A stretch of 64,000 nt of DNA. Source: Oceanobacillus halophilus (GTDB taxonomy: Bacteria > Bacillota > Bacilli > Bacillales > Amphibacillaceae). The position numbers and the translations under genes were made by a program. Shown here piece by piece: positions 41,955 to 51,470 of the stretch (position 1 is its first letter; every line of letters starts with the position of its first letter). The stretch lies in assembly GCF_003628505.1 (NCBI RefSeq), contig NZ_RBZP01000002.1:462411-526410 (forward strand), given 5' to 3'. Under the pieces are notes generated by a model. It did no database searches and was not told where the DNA came from. It was given only the letters and a program-made list of their open reading frames with translations.

Positions 41955-43811
41955 TTAAAATGCACCTGCTCCTCCACCACCTGTAGAGGATGTAGTATTC
42001 GTGGTATTGCTGCTCGATGACAGCGTAGCGGTGTATAATGAAAAGTCCGTTGAGTTAAAAGCTGCTGTCGCAAATGCCGGATTAGCAAGCAACGGAAGAT
42101 TTGCCTCCCAGTTCATGGCATCAACTTCTTTTCCACATCTTTTGGCATATGCTTCACTATTCCCTAAAACGATTGCATACTCCAACCGGCGTTCTATTTT
42201 CTCTTCATTTGCATCTACCGGATAACGATCATTCTTCAATAACTTATTTGCTGTTTTAATAGCAAATTTTAATTTTCGAGTTTCCTTGTTCCAATATCTG
42301 GCCGGTACACTTAATAATGCAATAAAGGATATCCCATAAAATACTAATGTCCAAATAATCGCAGGAGTGAAACTAAAGCCAATAGCTGTCATGATAATGA
42401 TCATAAAATAATAGGCATAAAGAACCCATTTGTTTCGGTTAAAGACCAATGCTATTATCGTTATCACACCAGTGATTAGTGGTAACACCCACTGTTCGGT
42501 TGCGCTGATTGTATCAATCGTCGTAAAGTAATAATACAAACCAAATGAAGCTAAAAGAATTGGTATCGAAAGAAAAGAATAAGCTTTAAACGGTTTGCGT
42601 GATTCCTGAAATCCTTCCCTTTTTTTCACTAATTCTGTCCATTTGGAGAAATGGCTCTGGAAATGTTCTGCCTTCTCCTTCTTCACTTCATCCGATTCAC
42701 TCTTATGATCAAGAACCGATTCCAATAGAAAATAGTCACCCGCATCGTCTGACTCGGTAAATAACCATGTTCGCAGGTACTGATCTGCTGCATCAACTTC
42801 CGCCTCATCTTTCACCCAAGTAAAGCGAAATGTGTTCTTATCTTTTGTTACCTCAGATGGAACTTTTTGAAGTTTTACGACTCCTCGTTGTTTCAATGAA
42901 AATAAGGCAGCAATAAAACTTTCTTCTGATAAATAACCTTGACCAAACAGATATTTCACGAATAATGGATCTGTTTTTTCAAGAAGCCGAATGAGAGCAT
43001 CTACGCTTTTATCCCCACGATAACGAAATGGATGAAAAATAAGCATGAGGATGGTAGTAATACTAACTACTCCAATAAGAATTATAATGATGGGAACGAT
43101 TTTTTCCATGTTTTCATTGAGACTGGCCTTTCGTTCTACTAATTCTGCCTCGTTTGCCAGAATGACATCTTCCATCATTTTTTCACTGCTCATTTCCATA
43201 TTTGGCAATTGCTCGGCAGGAAAAACAAAACGAATTAATGATTGTTCCCCTGATTCTAACAGAGAATTGTTATAGACTAAGCTCTGGCCATTACTGGATA
43301 ATTTCCCAGTTTCATCTTCATGTAAAAAATAATGGGTATTTGACATATTGTTTTCCGGTGGATGTATAGAGATTTCCACTTGATGAAGGTCTGTCTCGTT
43401 TGATTCATCAAAAAATGCATACCTTAAATCTGCTACATCTGTGTATTTTTTTACGGACCCTTCAATTGCATACTGATAGGAAACATTCTTCTTCTCATCG
43501 GTGGAATCTGAGTAGATTTTATAGGTTCCATCCTCTTCTTCTGTTTCCAAAGGTTCTATCGTGCGTCCTGACTCATCCGTTATAAAAGCTTCAAATCCAT
43601 GAACATCTGACTCTATCGCTCTCGTCATCCCCTCGTAAGAACCATGAAAGGTATACGAAAAGTATTCTTCTACATGAATCGTCCCATCCTCTTGAATGAA
43701 AGCATTGATGGTTACATTATCTATAGTAAAAAAACGTTCTTCATCGGAGCATCCTGCTAAAAAGAAGATAGAAAATATAAATAAAATGAATATCGGAATA
43801 TATTTCTTCAC
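41955..43811 (-). CDS. DUF2207 membrane lipoprotein (YciQ-like)
   Basis: A protein of about 618 residues: signal peptide with lipobox LAGC (Cys21), an extracytoplasmic DUF2207 beta domain (about 25-225), a membrane segment (about 235-260), a cytoplasmic stretch, a further group of three or four membrane segments (about 415-510), and a C-terminal cytoplasmic part. It ends in a Ser/Thr- then Gly-rich tail (GGGGAGAF), typical of the family. Function unknown. The GTG seven bases after AGGAGG gives the clean lipoprotein signal; the ATG 48 bases upstream does not. Confidence 0.83.
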   Translation of the reverse strand: MKKYIPIFILFIFSIFFLAGCSDEERFFTIDNVTINAFIQEDGTIHVEEYFSYTFHGSYEGMTRAIESDVHGFEAFITDESGRTIEPLETEEEDGTYKIYSDSTDEKKNVSYQYAIEGSVKKYTDVADLRYAFFDESNETDLHQVEISIHPPENNMSNTHYFLHEDETGKLSSNGQSLVYNNSLLESGEQSLIRFVFPAEQLPNMEMSSEKMMEDVILANEAELVERKASLNENMEKIVPIIIILIGVVSITTILMLIFHPFRYRGDKSVDALIRLLEKTDPLFVKYLFGQGYLSEESFIAALFSLKQRGVVKLQKVPSEVTKDKNTFRFTWVKDEAEVDAADQYLRTWLFTESDDAGDYFLLESVLDHKSESDEVKKEKAEHFQSHFSKWTELVKKREGFQESRKPFKAYSFLSIPILLASFGLYYYFTTIDTISATEQWVLPLITGVITIIALVFNRNKWVLYAYYFMIIIMTAIGFSFTPAIIWTLVFYGISFIALLSVPARYWNKETRKLKFAIKTANKLLKNDRYPVDANEEKIERRLEYAIVLGNSEAYAKRCGKEVDAMNWEANLPLLANPAFATAAFNSTDFSLYTATLSSSSNTTNTTSSTGGGGAGAF

Positions 43812-43925
43812 ATATGTTCCTCCTGTAAATGGCTTATACATGTAATACGAATGATTCATAGAAAAGTTTCATCTTTGTTGGAAGGAGTTGAAGTTTCTTA
43901 AAATAAGTGTGATGCACATAAGAAA

Positions 43926-43965
43926 AGAAGAGTACGTCCAGATTAGTTCCAGGACTACTCTCCTT
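43926..43965 (-). terminator. Terminator of the serine hydrolase gene
   Basis: GAGTAGTCC and GGACGTACTC arms pair with a mismatch, with a T-rich tail on the minus strand. Confidence 0.5.
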
Positions 43966-43976
43966 CTATATTTGAC

Positions 43977-45656
43977 TTAATATCCCCTTTTTACCCAATC
44001 CTCCGTTGTTAGCTCAAAAGATAGCACTTCTCTAGCTTGGTCTTCTAGCTTGGTATCGGTAATATACCAGCCACGCCCATTATAATACGTATCTGTTGCA
44101 TATCGAAAACGAATTTCTGTAGTGTCAGCAGGGATAGTTACTTGTTCTGAAATCCAGTCAGAACTACTCCCGGAAAATTCATTTAAAGCTGTCCAATTCT
44201 CACCATCATTGGTTATTTCTACGTAACCAATATCTGAATTCTGCTCCGTAAGATACCAAGTTTCAAATGACAGTGTTGCTTCTTCCTCTAAATCTACTTC
44301 CGCTGTTAGAGTATTATTTACGTTTCCGCCATAACCCGCAAACCACGCACCATCTTTAGTCGGTATATCTACAGGTATAGCATCAGCAACTTTTTGAGCA
44401 AGGCCACGTCTTGCAGGATTAGTGGACACCGTATTTCTTGTTGGGTGCACACGATTGGTTAATAAAATAGCGATGGTGTCATTGTTTGGACTTACTACAA
44501 TCGAGGTTCCTGTATACCCTGTGTGACCTAAAGACGTTGATTCAGAAAGAGCATCCATATACCACATTTGGGATAGTTCCCAACCTAAACCATGATCGTC
44601 ACCTGGAAATTCTGGTATCTGATTTTCTACCAGTAACTCCACGGTTTCTGGCTGTAAAATTTGAGCATTCCCGTAACGACCTTCATTCAAATACATTTGA
44701 GCTAATTTGGCCAAATCACTTGCTGTCGAAAAGACACCTGCATGCCCGGCTACCCCATCTAAAGACCAAGCCTTTTCATCATGAACCGTTCCCCACACAA
44801 TTCCTCTATCTGTCCATGGCTGATATTCCGTCGCAGCGATTCGATTCTTTAACTCCTCTGGTGGATTATACATCGTATCTGACATTCCAAGTGGTTCCGT
44901 AATAACTTCTTCTACATACGCATCCAATCTTTTTCCACTTAACCGTTCTACTAATACTCCTAGTGTAATCATATTCAAATCACTGTATGTATACACTGTT
45001 CCAGGTTCGTTATCTAATGGATATTCTAAAACATACTGCAAACGTTCCTCCCTTGATCCTTCTACATCCGCAACAGGAGCACTTGGTGCAAAACCGGAAG
45101 TATGCGTCATAAGCTGTTGAATGGTCACCGCTTCTTTTCCATTTTCAGCAAATTCCGGAATGTGCAAGGAAACCGGATCATCTAGCTCAAACAAACCATC
45201 CTCATATAATTTCATTGCTGCAGTTGTGGTAAAAATTTTGCTAATGGACGCAAGATCAAAAATCGTATCTTCGGTCATGGCAATCGGCTCTTCTACTTCA
45301 GTAAATTGATCATCTTCATAGAGCAGAGCATGTCCATATGCCTCCTGTTGAACAATTTTCCCACTCCGTGCAACAAAAGTGACCGCACCTGGCATGGTCC
45401 CATCTTCTATCAACTCTTCCATCACTGTATCGATTTCATCCAATGGTTCCTCTAGCATTCCTGCTCCCCTAGCAGAGCTAGGATGTAGCACAGGTGCACT
45501 TGGAGCTGGATTCCCCCAGGTAAACGTAGGGTGCGCTTTCTTAGCTTGCACGGTCGAATCTGGCGCACCGTTGTTGGCATGAATGACAGTATCTTGTCCT
45601 ATAAACAAACTGGATACCAAGATTACTGAAAATAAAATAGGCAGTATTCGCTTCAT
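43977..45656 (-). CDS. Secreted serine hydrolase, beta-lactamase class C/esterase family, with C-terminal beta domain
   Basis: A 559-residue exported protein. Signal peptide (about 1-27), a short linker, then a class C-like domain: SxxK motif SISK (Ser137, Lys140), YxN motif YSDLN, and HTG in LGHTGYTGTS. Residues after about 430 form an extra domain (NNTLTAEVDLEEEATLSFETWYL pattern, then WYITDTKLE) similar to the jelly-roll domains on immune-inhibitor-A type proteases. Likely a cell-surface D-Ala-D-Ala peptidase, amidase or esterase; a true beta-lactamase is less likely. AGGAGGAGAAAG precedes the ATG. Confidence 0.8.
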   Translation of the reverse strand: MKRILPILFSVILVSSLFIGQDTVIHANNGAPDSTVQAKKAHPTFTWGNPAPSAPVLHPSSARGAGMLEEPLDEIDTVMEELIEDGTMPGAVTFVARSGKIVQQEAYGHALLYEDDQFTEVEEPIAMTEDTIFDLASISKIFTTTAAMKLYEDGLFELDDPVSLHIPEFAENGKEAVTIQQLMTHTSGFAPSAPVADVEGSREERLQYVLEYPLDNEPGTVYTYSDLNMITLGVLVERLSGKRLDAYVEEVITEPLGMSDTMYNPPEELKNRIAATEYQPWTDRGIVWGTVHDEKAWSLDGVAGHAGVFSTASDLAKLAQMYLNEGRYGNAQILQPETVELLVENQIPEFPGDDHGLGWELSQMWYMDALSESTSLGHTGYTGTSIVVSPNNDTIAILLTNRVHPTRNTVSTNPARRGLAQKVADAIPVDIPTKDGAWFAGYGGNVNNTLTAEVDLEEEATLSFETWYLTEQNSDIGYVEITNDGENWTALNEFSGSSSDWISEQVTIPADTTEIRFRYATDTYYNGRGWYITDTKLEDQAREVLSFELTTEDWVKRGY

Positions 45657-46088
45657 CTTTCTCCTCCTTTAAATAGTCAATCTATTAAAAATTATCCTAA
45701 TTCTATTAATAGGTGAAAAACAGAAGAAAGTCTATACTCCTATGGAATCAAAAAAAGGTAAAAGCGAAGAGATTCATACTATTGACACAGGTAAAAGGAA
45801 GGGAAACGTGAACTATTTGATTGACAGTGCCTCTGACAAATATAAAAAGGCTCCTTTTCTAGAAGGTTCTTGCTAATTTTTATTTTAGATAGACTATTGA
45901 TTTCTTTAATTTTATAGCCCTCGCTCACATTCATAGGTTTGTGCGGTCACTCGCTCCGGCAGAACACTTTGCTTTCTGTAGCAGATATAAAGCCTATTCT
46001 TAATTAAATAAATCAGGAGTTTCAACAACTGTAAAAGTTCTAAAAGCAATACGAAAAAAGACTATAAAAAAGAGAAGTCATTGACTCC
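45657..46088. other. Intergenic stretch without a convincing gene
   Basis: About 430 bp. It contains a 44-codon open frame at 45742-45876 (MESKKGKSEE start, no ribosome site) that I do not call, a degenerate piece of the GC-rich 82-bp element near 45945-45975 (GCTCCGGCAGAACACTT), and the purU terminator. Confidence 0.5.
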
Positions 46089-46090
46089 TC
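46066..46090 (-). terminator. Terminator of purU
   Basis: GAGGAGTC/GACTTCTC stem starting at the TGA, with six T's on the minus strand. Confidence 0.75.
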
Positions 46091-46988
46091 AAAATACAAT
46101 CGTTTTATTCTCATGCACAATAATACGGTCATCCAAATGCCATTTCACCGCTCGGGCAAGCACACTTCTTTCAATCGCTTGACCGATTTTTTTCATATCT
46201 TTTTCGTTATCACGATGATCAACTCGCCCAATGTCTTGCTCAATAATTGGCCCTTCATCCAAATCACTGGTGACATAATGAGAAGTTGCTCCAACCATCT
46301 TCACACCACGCCTGTAAGCTCGTTCATATGGCTTGGCTCCAACAAAAGCAGGCAAGAATGAATGATGAATATTAATGATTTGATTTTTAAAGTTATCAAC
46401 AAAGTTATTGGTTAAAATTTGCATGTAGCGTGCTAGCACAATTAGATCTATCTCATACTTTTCTAACAGCTGCTTTTGCTCTTCTTCCACTTGCTTTCGG
46501 GTATCTTTATTAGCAGGTATGTAATAAAACGGAATACCTAGCGACTCTACCATTTCACGGGATGTTTCATGGTTGCTAATGACAAGCGAGATGTTGGCTA
46601 GCAAATCACCACTTTGATATTCCCACAGGAGTTCCAATAAGCAGTGTGGTTCTTTTGAAACAAAAATCGCTACATTCTTCAAATCACTAACGTACATGAA
46701 CTTCCACTCCATGGAAAACTTCTCGGCAATAGGGGAGAAGTCCTTTTCCAGAAACGGCCCTTTTTCTTTCAAATTGGGGCACTCGAATTCAATTCGCATA
46801 AAAAATTGTCCGCCTTGAGGATCTAACGTATACTGATCAGATGCGACGATATTAGCCTCATGCTGGAATAAAAATTCAGACACAGCTGCTACAATTCCAG
46901 GTTGATCTGGGCATTTAATCAAAAATCTTGCCCTATTCTCATTTTCTTCTTTAAAACTATGAATCTTTCCTTGCATATATTTGTTCAT
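46089..46988 (-). CDS. purU: Formyltetrahydrofolate deformylase
   Basis: A 299-residue enzyme releasing formate from 10-formyl-THF to balance one-carbon units. N-terminal ACT regulatory domain (about 17-90, LIKCPDQPGIVAAVSEFLF), then a formyltransferase domain with catalytic Asn/His/Asp in INIHHSFLPAF and TSDLDEGPIIEQD. The ATG six bases after AGAGGT (with ATGAAA between) is chosen; the longer frame up to 47048 has no site. Monocistronic with its own terminator. Confidence 0.92.
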   Translation of the reverse strand: MNKYMQGKIHSFKEENENRARFLIKCPDQPGIVAAVSEFLFQHEANIVASDQYTLDPQGGQFFMRIEFECPNLKEKGPFLEKDFSPIAEKFSMEWKFMYVSDLKNVAIFVSKEPHCLLELLWEYQSGDLLANISLVISNHETSREMVESLGIPFYYIPANKDTRKQVEEEQKQLLEKYEIDLIVLARYMQILTNNFVDNFKNQIINIHHSFLPAFVGAKPYERAYRRGVKMVGATSHYVTSDLDEGPIIEQDIGRVDHRDNEKDMKKIGQAIERSVLARAVKWHLDDRIIVHENKTIVF

Positions 46989-47104
46989 TTTCATACCTCT
47001 TACTTTTAGATTTGTATTTACTGTAAAGTAATAGAGTGGTTGAGTCAATATAAAGTTGAGTGAAAGATTGTTTCTTTTCTGGCTACTATTGACGATAATT
47101 TCCT

Positions 47105-47140
47105 AAAAAAAGGATGCGAAACCACGATGATTTCACATCC
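47105..47140 (-). terminator. Terminator of ugd
   Basis: GGATGTGAAA pairs with TTTCGCATCC (one mismatch), seven T's on the minus strand. Confidence 0.8.
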
Positions 47141-47146
47141 CATAGA

Positions 47147-48313
47147 TTAATCTCTACTATAAAGATCTCGGGTATATACTTTTTCTTCCACATCAGCAAG
47201 TTCTTCTGACATGCGATTGGCAACAATTACGTCACTTATTTTCTTAAATTCATCAAAGTCGTTCACTACTTTGGAGTTATAAAATTCTTCGGTATCTAGA
47301 ACTGGTTCATAAACAACCACTTCCACACCTTTCGCTTTGATACGTTTCATGACGCCTTGAATAGAAGATTGTCTGAAGTTATCCGAGTCCATCTTCATGG
47401 TTAGTCGGTATATTCCAACTACTTTCGGCTTTCTTCTAAGAATCATTTCGGCAATATGATCTTTTCTCGTACGGTTTGCATCCACGATACCTGATATAAT
47501 GTTGTTCGGTACATCCTCATAGTTGGCAAGCAATTGTTTGGTATCTTTCGGCAGACAATATCCGCCATAGCCAAAGGATGGATTATTATAATGGGAGCCA
47601 ATCCGTGGATCAAGACCTACCCCTTCAATAATTTGCTTGGAATTCAGGCCACGAACTTCTGCATAGCTATCGAGCTCATTAAAGAATGAAACCCTCATCG
47701 CAAGATATGTATTAGCAAATAACTTAATTGCCTCAGCTTCGGTAGAATCCGTAAATAAAACTGGGATATCCTCTTTTACTGCACCTTCTACTAATAAATC
47801 CGCAAAATCACGTGCTCGATCAGACTGTTCTCCCACAATGATTCTAGATGGGTACAGATTGTCATAAAGCGCCTTTCCTTCTCTAAGAAACTCAGGTGAA
47901 AAAATGATATTATCTGTTTCAAACTGTTCTCTCACACTTGCTGTATACCCAACTGGAACGGTTGACTTAATAATCATCACAGCATTTGGATTAATCGATA
48001 AAACATTATTTATTACTGTCTCGACGGTACTGGTATCAAAATAGTTTTTATCAGGATCATAGTTTGTTGGTGTTGATATAATTACAAAATCGGAATCCTG
48101 AAATGCTTCCTTAATATCTGTTGTTGCTCGTAAATTCAACTCTTTCGTCGCCAGGAAGGTTTCAATTTCCTCGTCGACGATTGGTGATTTTTTATTATTT
48201 ATCATGTTCACTTTTTCTTCTACAATATCTAGTGCTACTACTTCATGATGTTGTGCTAATAGAACAGCATTCGACAAACCTACATAACCTGTTCCTGCCA
48301 CTGCAATTTTCAC
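47147..48313 (-). CDS. ugd: UDP-glucose 6-dehydrogenase
   Basis: A 388-residue enzyme, same length as the E. coli form, that makes UDP-glucuronate for capsule or teichuronic acid. NAD-binding [10 protein letters not shown] near the start, the FSPEFLREG loop, and the catalytic Cys in [15 protein letters not shown] are intact. GTG start with AGGAGGATT upstream. The much longer open frame up to 48424 reads into a dispersed repeat and is an artefact. Single gene with its own terminator. It uses UDP-glucose, whose precursor comes from the pgcA product. Confidence 0.92.
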   Translation of the reverse strand: MKIAVAGTGYVGLSNAVLLAQHHEVVALDIVEEKVNMINNKKSPIVDEEIETFLATKELNLRATTDIKEAFQDSDFVIISTPTNYDPDKNYFDTSTVETVINNVLSINPNAVMIIKSTVPVGYTASVREQFETDNIIFSPEFLREGKALYDNLYPSRIIVGEQSDRARDFADLLVEGAVKEDIPVLFTDSTEAEAIKLFANTYLAMRVSFFNELDSYAEVRGLNSKQIIEGVGLDPRIGSHYNNPSFGYGGYCLPKDTKQLLANYEDVPNNIISGIVDANRTRKDHIAEMILRRKPKVVGIYRLTMKMDSDNFRQSSIQGVMKRIKAKGVEVVVYEPVLDTEEFYNSKVVNDFDEFKKISDVIVANRMSEELADVEEKVYTRDLYSRD

Positions 48314-48422
48314 TGAACAAATCCTCCTACTTATCCATTTATATCCTTTAGTATATATCTTTCTTCTTACCCATATCAATTTTACACTATTTTCGTCGAC
48401 TAAAAAATACTTTTGACCTCTC

Positions 48423-48453
48423 ATTCGACAAATTTCGGGGAGTGCCAGGCACC
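48423..48453 (-). repeat. GGTGCC/GTCGA repeat copy 20 (G subtype)
   Basis: Lies in the divergent promoter region between ugd and the EAL-domain gene. Confidence 0.9.
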
Positions 48454-48542
48454 TCTTACGGGCGACATTAATCAGGCTTAGCGCACTTTCTTATGGTATA
48501 ATGAGAATGTTGAATGAAAGATTATAATGGAGGTGCATGATT

Positions 48543-49766
48543 GTGGATCCATTAGATATTATGATGAATCTAGAACAAGTCATACCCTATTACCAGCCTA
48601 TTGTAAGCGCGGACACAAGGGAGGTTATCGGGTATGAGGTAAAAGCTTATTATCAGGAAGGTGAAGGAGAAAGACAGCGACTGGACTGGTTTTTCAAGGA
48701 CCCATCCATCCCACATGATTTTCAGCTGGAAGTGAACAGTAAGATTCAACAAAAAGCATTGGATGACTTTTTAACAGCTGATTCGTCATCATCTCTATTA
48801 TTCATTAATTATGATGCAAGGTTATTGTTTAAAGATGATGGAGAAACATTGCTTACTCTTTTGCAATCCTATGAAGAAAAAGGATTAAATTTAAGTAGGA
48901 TTGTCATTGAATTAAAGGAAGAACATATCACAGATGAAATGGAATCCTTGGATACATTATTTAAATATATGAAAACATTAGGCATTCAAATTGCTCTGGA
49001 TGATGTAGGGAAAACCAACGGAAATCTTGGTCAAATGGCTTTATTTGAACCGAATATAGTAAAAATTGATGTGAGCTTTCTGAAAGATGATGCATTGCCA
49101 CACCTTTATCGAGACGTGCATTATTCCATCTCCATGCTGGCAAGGAAGATTGGAGCAACATTACTCTTTAAAGGGATTTCCACATACAATCAATTTAACT
49201 ATGCTTGGCGTAATGGTGGCAGATATTACCAAGGAAGATACTTAGGGCAATCCCAGCAAGAGTTTGCGGAAGAGGATTCCTGCAAAGAAAAAATTGAACG
49301 AGACTTTCAGCTTTTTGTTCAGTTTGAGAAAAAGAAAATGAAAGCACAACTCGAGCTAGCAAGTCGTATTAATAAACAATTTGATGAAACACTCCCAAAC
49401 ATTAAGTCCGATGCTCCATTTGATGAGATTATCTTCACGGTAGGGCATGCTTGCAGTCAGTTTGCTTTTCGAGTGTACATTTGCAATGATGAAGGAATCC
49501 AATTGTCCTCCAATGCGGAGAAAAATAAAGACGGAGATTGGGAACTTCATTATGAAGGAAGACTCAAGAACTGGAGCTGGCGTCCATATTTCTTTGAAAA
49601 CATTGTTCGCATGAATGTGGAGAAGAAAGGGATTCTATCCGATTTATATACCGATATTGAACGTGATGAACAAATCAGAACGTATTCCTACCCACTTTCA
49701 GAAAAAAGCTATATATTCATCGACATACCATACGACTACTTATATGAACAAGAAGGGCTATTGTAA
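48543..49766 (+). CDS. ykuI: YkuI-like protein: degenerate EAL domain plus C-terminal PAS-like domain
   Basis: A 407-residue protein, same length and layout as B. subtilis YkuI. EAL domain (about 1-245) and a C-terminal PAS-like sensor domain (about 270-400, NWSWRPYFFENIVRMN). The signature EAL is EVK (GYEVKAY), while YkuI has EVL. The DDFG motif is DDVG, and the late Glu of the AEGVE loop is missing (FKGISTYNQF). It probably binds c-di-GMP weakly or not at all and is unlikely to hydrolyse it. GTG chosen because GGAGG is nine bases upstream and the start VDPLDI matches YkuI. A terminator overlaps the stop. Confidence 0.88.
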   Translation: MDPLDIMMNLEQVIPYYQPIVSADTREVIGYEVKAYYQEGEGERQRLDWFFKDPSIPHDFQLEVNSKIQQKALDDFLTADSSSSLLFINYDARLLFKDDGETLLTLLQSYEEKGLNLSRIVIELKEEHITDEMESLDTLFKYMKTLGIQIALDDVGKTNGNLGQMALFEPNIVKIDVSFLKDDALPHLYRDVHYSISMLARKIGATLLFKGISTYNQFNYAWRNGGRYYQGRYLGQSQQEFAEEDSCKEKIERDFQLFVQFEKKKMKAQLELASRINKQFDETLPNIKSDAPFDEIIFTVGHACSQFAFRVYICNDEGIQLSSNAEKNKDGDWELHYEGRLKNWSWRPYFFENIVRMNVEKKGILSDLYTDIERDEQIRTYSYPLSEKSYIFIDIPYDYLYEQEGLL

Positions 49767-49797
49767 CGAAACTCATCAATAGCTCTTTTTATTTTTG
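49755..49797 (+). terminator. Terminator of ykuI
   Basis: GGCTATTG/CAATAGCT stem flanking the stop codon, followed by T's. Confidence 0.8.
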
Positions 49798-49804
49798 CTT
49801 TGAA

Positions 49805-49835
49805 GGTGCCTGGCACTCCCCGGAATTTGTCGAAC
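49805..49835 (+). repeat. GGTGCC/GTCGA repeat copy 21 (G subtype)
   Basis: First of two direct copies after ykuI. Confidence 0.9.
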
Positions 49836-49883
49836 ACCAAATTTCAGGCGGGGGTTGGGGTTAAGATTCATTTCAACTTGTCC

Positions 49884-49913
49884 GATGCCTGGCACTCCCC
49901 GAATTTTGTCGAT
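49884..49913 (+). repeat. GGTGCC/GTCGA repeat copy 22 (G subtype)
   Basis: Direct tandem of copy 21, 48 bp later. Its first bases are GATGCC. Confidence 0.88.
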
Positions 49914-50056
49914 TATACGTACCTGATGGTAAGCGGAGATAGTGCTGCGGCACACTTTTATCACTAATCTTAAAAGAATTTTTTCATCATATGTAACAGA
50001 GAAGTCCTTTGTGCTATAGTGAAAATGGACGGTTTGGAAGGAGTTTTAAACTAGTA

Positions 50057-51253
50057 ATGCATAATATGCCTGAACGAAGTAAGAAAATGTATCAAATTTT
50101 ATTAATAACTGGTATTGTCATTGTTGCCTTTAATCTTAGGCCTGCTATTACCTCGGTTGGTCCACTCATCGGTACAATCCGCGATGACGTAGGTTTAACG
50201 AATTGGAGTGCTGGATTACTTACTAGTTTGCCGCTTATTGCATTTGCAATTATGTCGCCAATCGCACCGATACTTGGAAACCGCTATACAAATGAACGGG
50301 CTATGCTGTTAGCAATGGCGCTATTACTTATCGGGATCAGTATTCGTTCAATATCAGTGGTCATGATACTTTTTGTGGGAACTTTTTTTATTGGACTGGG
50401 AATAGCTATTTTAAATGTACTTTTGCCAAGTTTAATTAAAGATAAATTTCCCAAACGAGTCGGACTGATGACTAGCGTCTATTCAACTTCAATGGGAATC
50501 ATTGCTGCTATCGCATCTGGAGTAAGTGTCCCATTAGCTAGTGGGTTGAACTTAGGTTGGCAATTCGCCTTATTTATCTGGGCTATTCCTGCCGTGATGG
50601 GGATAGGTATTATGCTGTATCTCTCGAAAAAGGTACATACGGATAATCAAGCGGATAACCGTCATATCCCTACTAGTAATAGCAATATTTGGCGCTCCCC
50701 CCTTGCATGGCAAATCGCACTCTTTATGGGGATGCAATCCTTTCTCTTTTATGTAACAATTTCTTGGCTACCGGAAATCTTACATGACTCCGGGGTATCG
50801 ATGACTACTGCAGGATGGTTGTTATCCTTTACCCAATTTATTGGATTGCCTGCCAGTTTCCTTGTTCCGGTTATTGCGGAAAAATTTAAATCACAGCGAG
50901 TGATTGTATTTGCACTTAGCCTTTGCTCTATCGGAGGATACAGTGGTTTGCTTCTAGGAGAGTCCTATTTTATTTTGATTTTGAGCATTATTCTAATTGG
51001 ATTTGCACTTGCAGGAACTTTCGCTTTGGCATTAGCATTTTTAGGTATGCGTGCCAGAACTGCGAAGCAAGCAGCTCAATTGTCTGGCATGGCACAAACG
51101 TTAGGCTATATACTAGCTGCCCTCGGACCAATATTTATCGGATATCTCTATGACCTCACCCAATCTTGGACGGTTCCAATACTAACCATCATCACCGTAT
51201 CCGTCCTAGTCATGCTATTCGGATTCGGGACAGGCCGTAATAAATTCGTTTAA
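50057..51253 (+). CDS. MFS transporter of the CynX/NimT family
   Basis: A 398-residue protein with 12 membrane segments in two halves and a central cytoplasmic loop (about 195-215). The N-terminal FNLRPAITSVGPLIG pattern is that of the cyanate/2-nitroimidazole transporter family (CynX, NimT, Bacillus YycB). The substrate is unknown. AAGGAG lies 12 bases before this ATG; an upstream ATG at 50009 has no site. A repeat copy begins right after the TAA, then a terminator. Confidence 0.82.
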   Translation: MHNMPERSKKMYQILLITGIVIVAFNLRPAITSVGPLIGTIRDDVGLTNWSAGLLTSLPLIAFAIMSPIAPILGNRYTNERAMLLAMALLLIGISIRSISVVMILFVGTFFIGLGIAILNVLLPSLIKDKFPKRVGLMTSVYSTSMGIIAAIASGVSVPLASGLNLGWQFALFIWAIPAVMGIGIMLYLSKKVHTDNQADNRHIPTSNSNIWRSPLAWQIALFMGMQSFLFYVTISWLPEILHDSGVSMTTAGWLLSFTQFIGLPASFLVPVIAEKFKSQRVIVFALSLCSIGGYSGLLLGESYFILILSIILIGFALAGTFALALAFLGMRARTAKQAAQLSGMAQTLGYILAALGPIFIGYLYDLTQSWTVPILTIITVSVLVMLFGFGTGRNKFV

Positions 51254-51284
51254 GGTGCCTGGCACTCCCCGGTTTTTGTCGAAT
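51254..51284 (+). repeat. GGTGCC/GTCGA repeat copy 23 (G subtype)
   Basis: Starts at the base after the TAA of the MFS gene. Confidence 0.9.
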
Positions 51285-51304
51285 TTTGCGGACAGTTGTT
51301 GGTC

Positions 51305-51349
51305 AAAAGGGTAAGTCTCTTACTTTTCAGTTAGGGGCTTACCCTTTTT
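51305..51349 (+). terminator. Terminator of the MFS transporter gene
   Basis: AAAAGGGTAAG pairs with CTTACCCTTTT, followed by T's. It lies after the repeat copy. Confidence 0.85.
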
Positions 51350-51470
51350 GACTCCGAATTGTTGTTACCATCTTTTGCTGTATCATTCATTCTATTTATA
51401 TCCTCTCGACTGACACCTCTTCTTAAAATCTACATATACTGGTACAAATGCCTAGAGGAGGTTCATTCAT

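Noticed and set aside
48314..48424. N-terminal extension of ugd by 37 residues
   Set aside because: It runs into a dispersed repeat copy, while a GTG with a strong AGGAGG site gives the family's standard N-terminus.
49776..49964. 62-residue minus-strand frame after ykuI
   Set aside because: Composed largely of two antisense repeat copies (VPGIGQ, IPGSARH).
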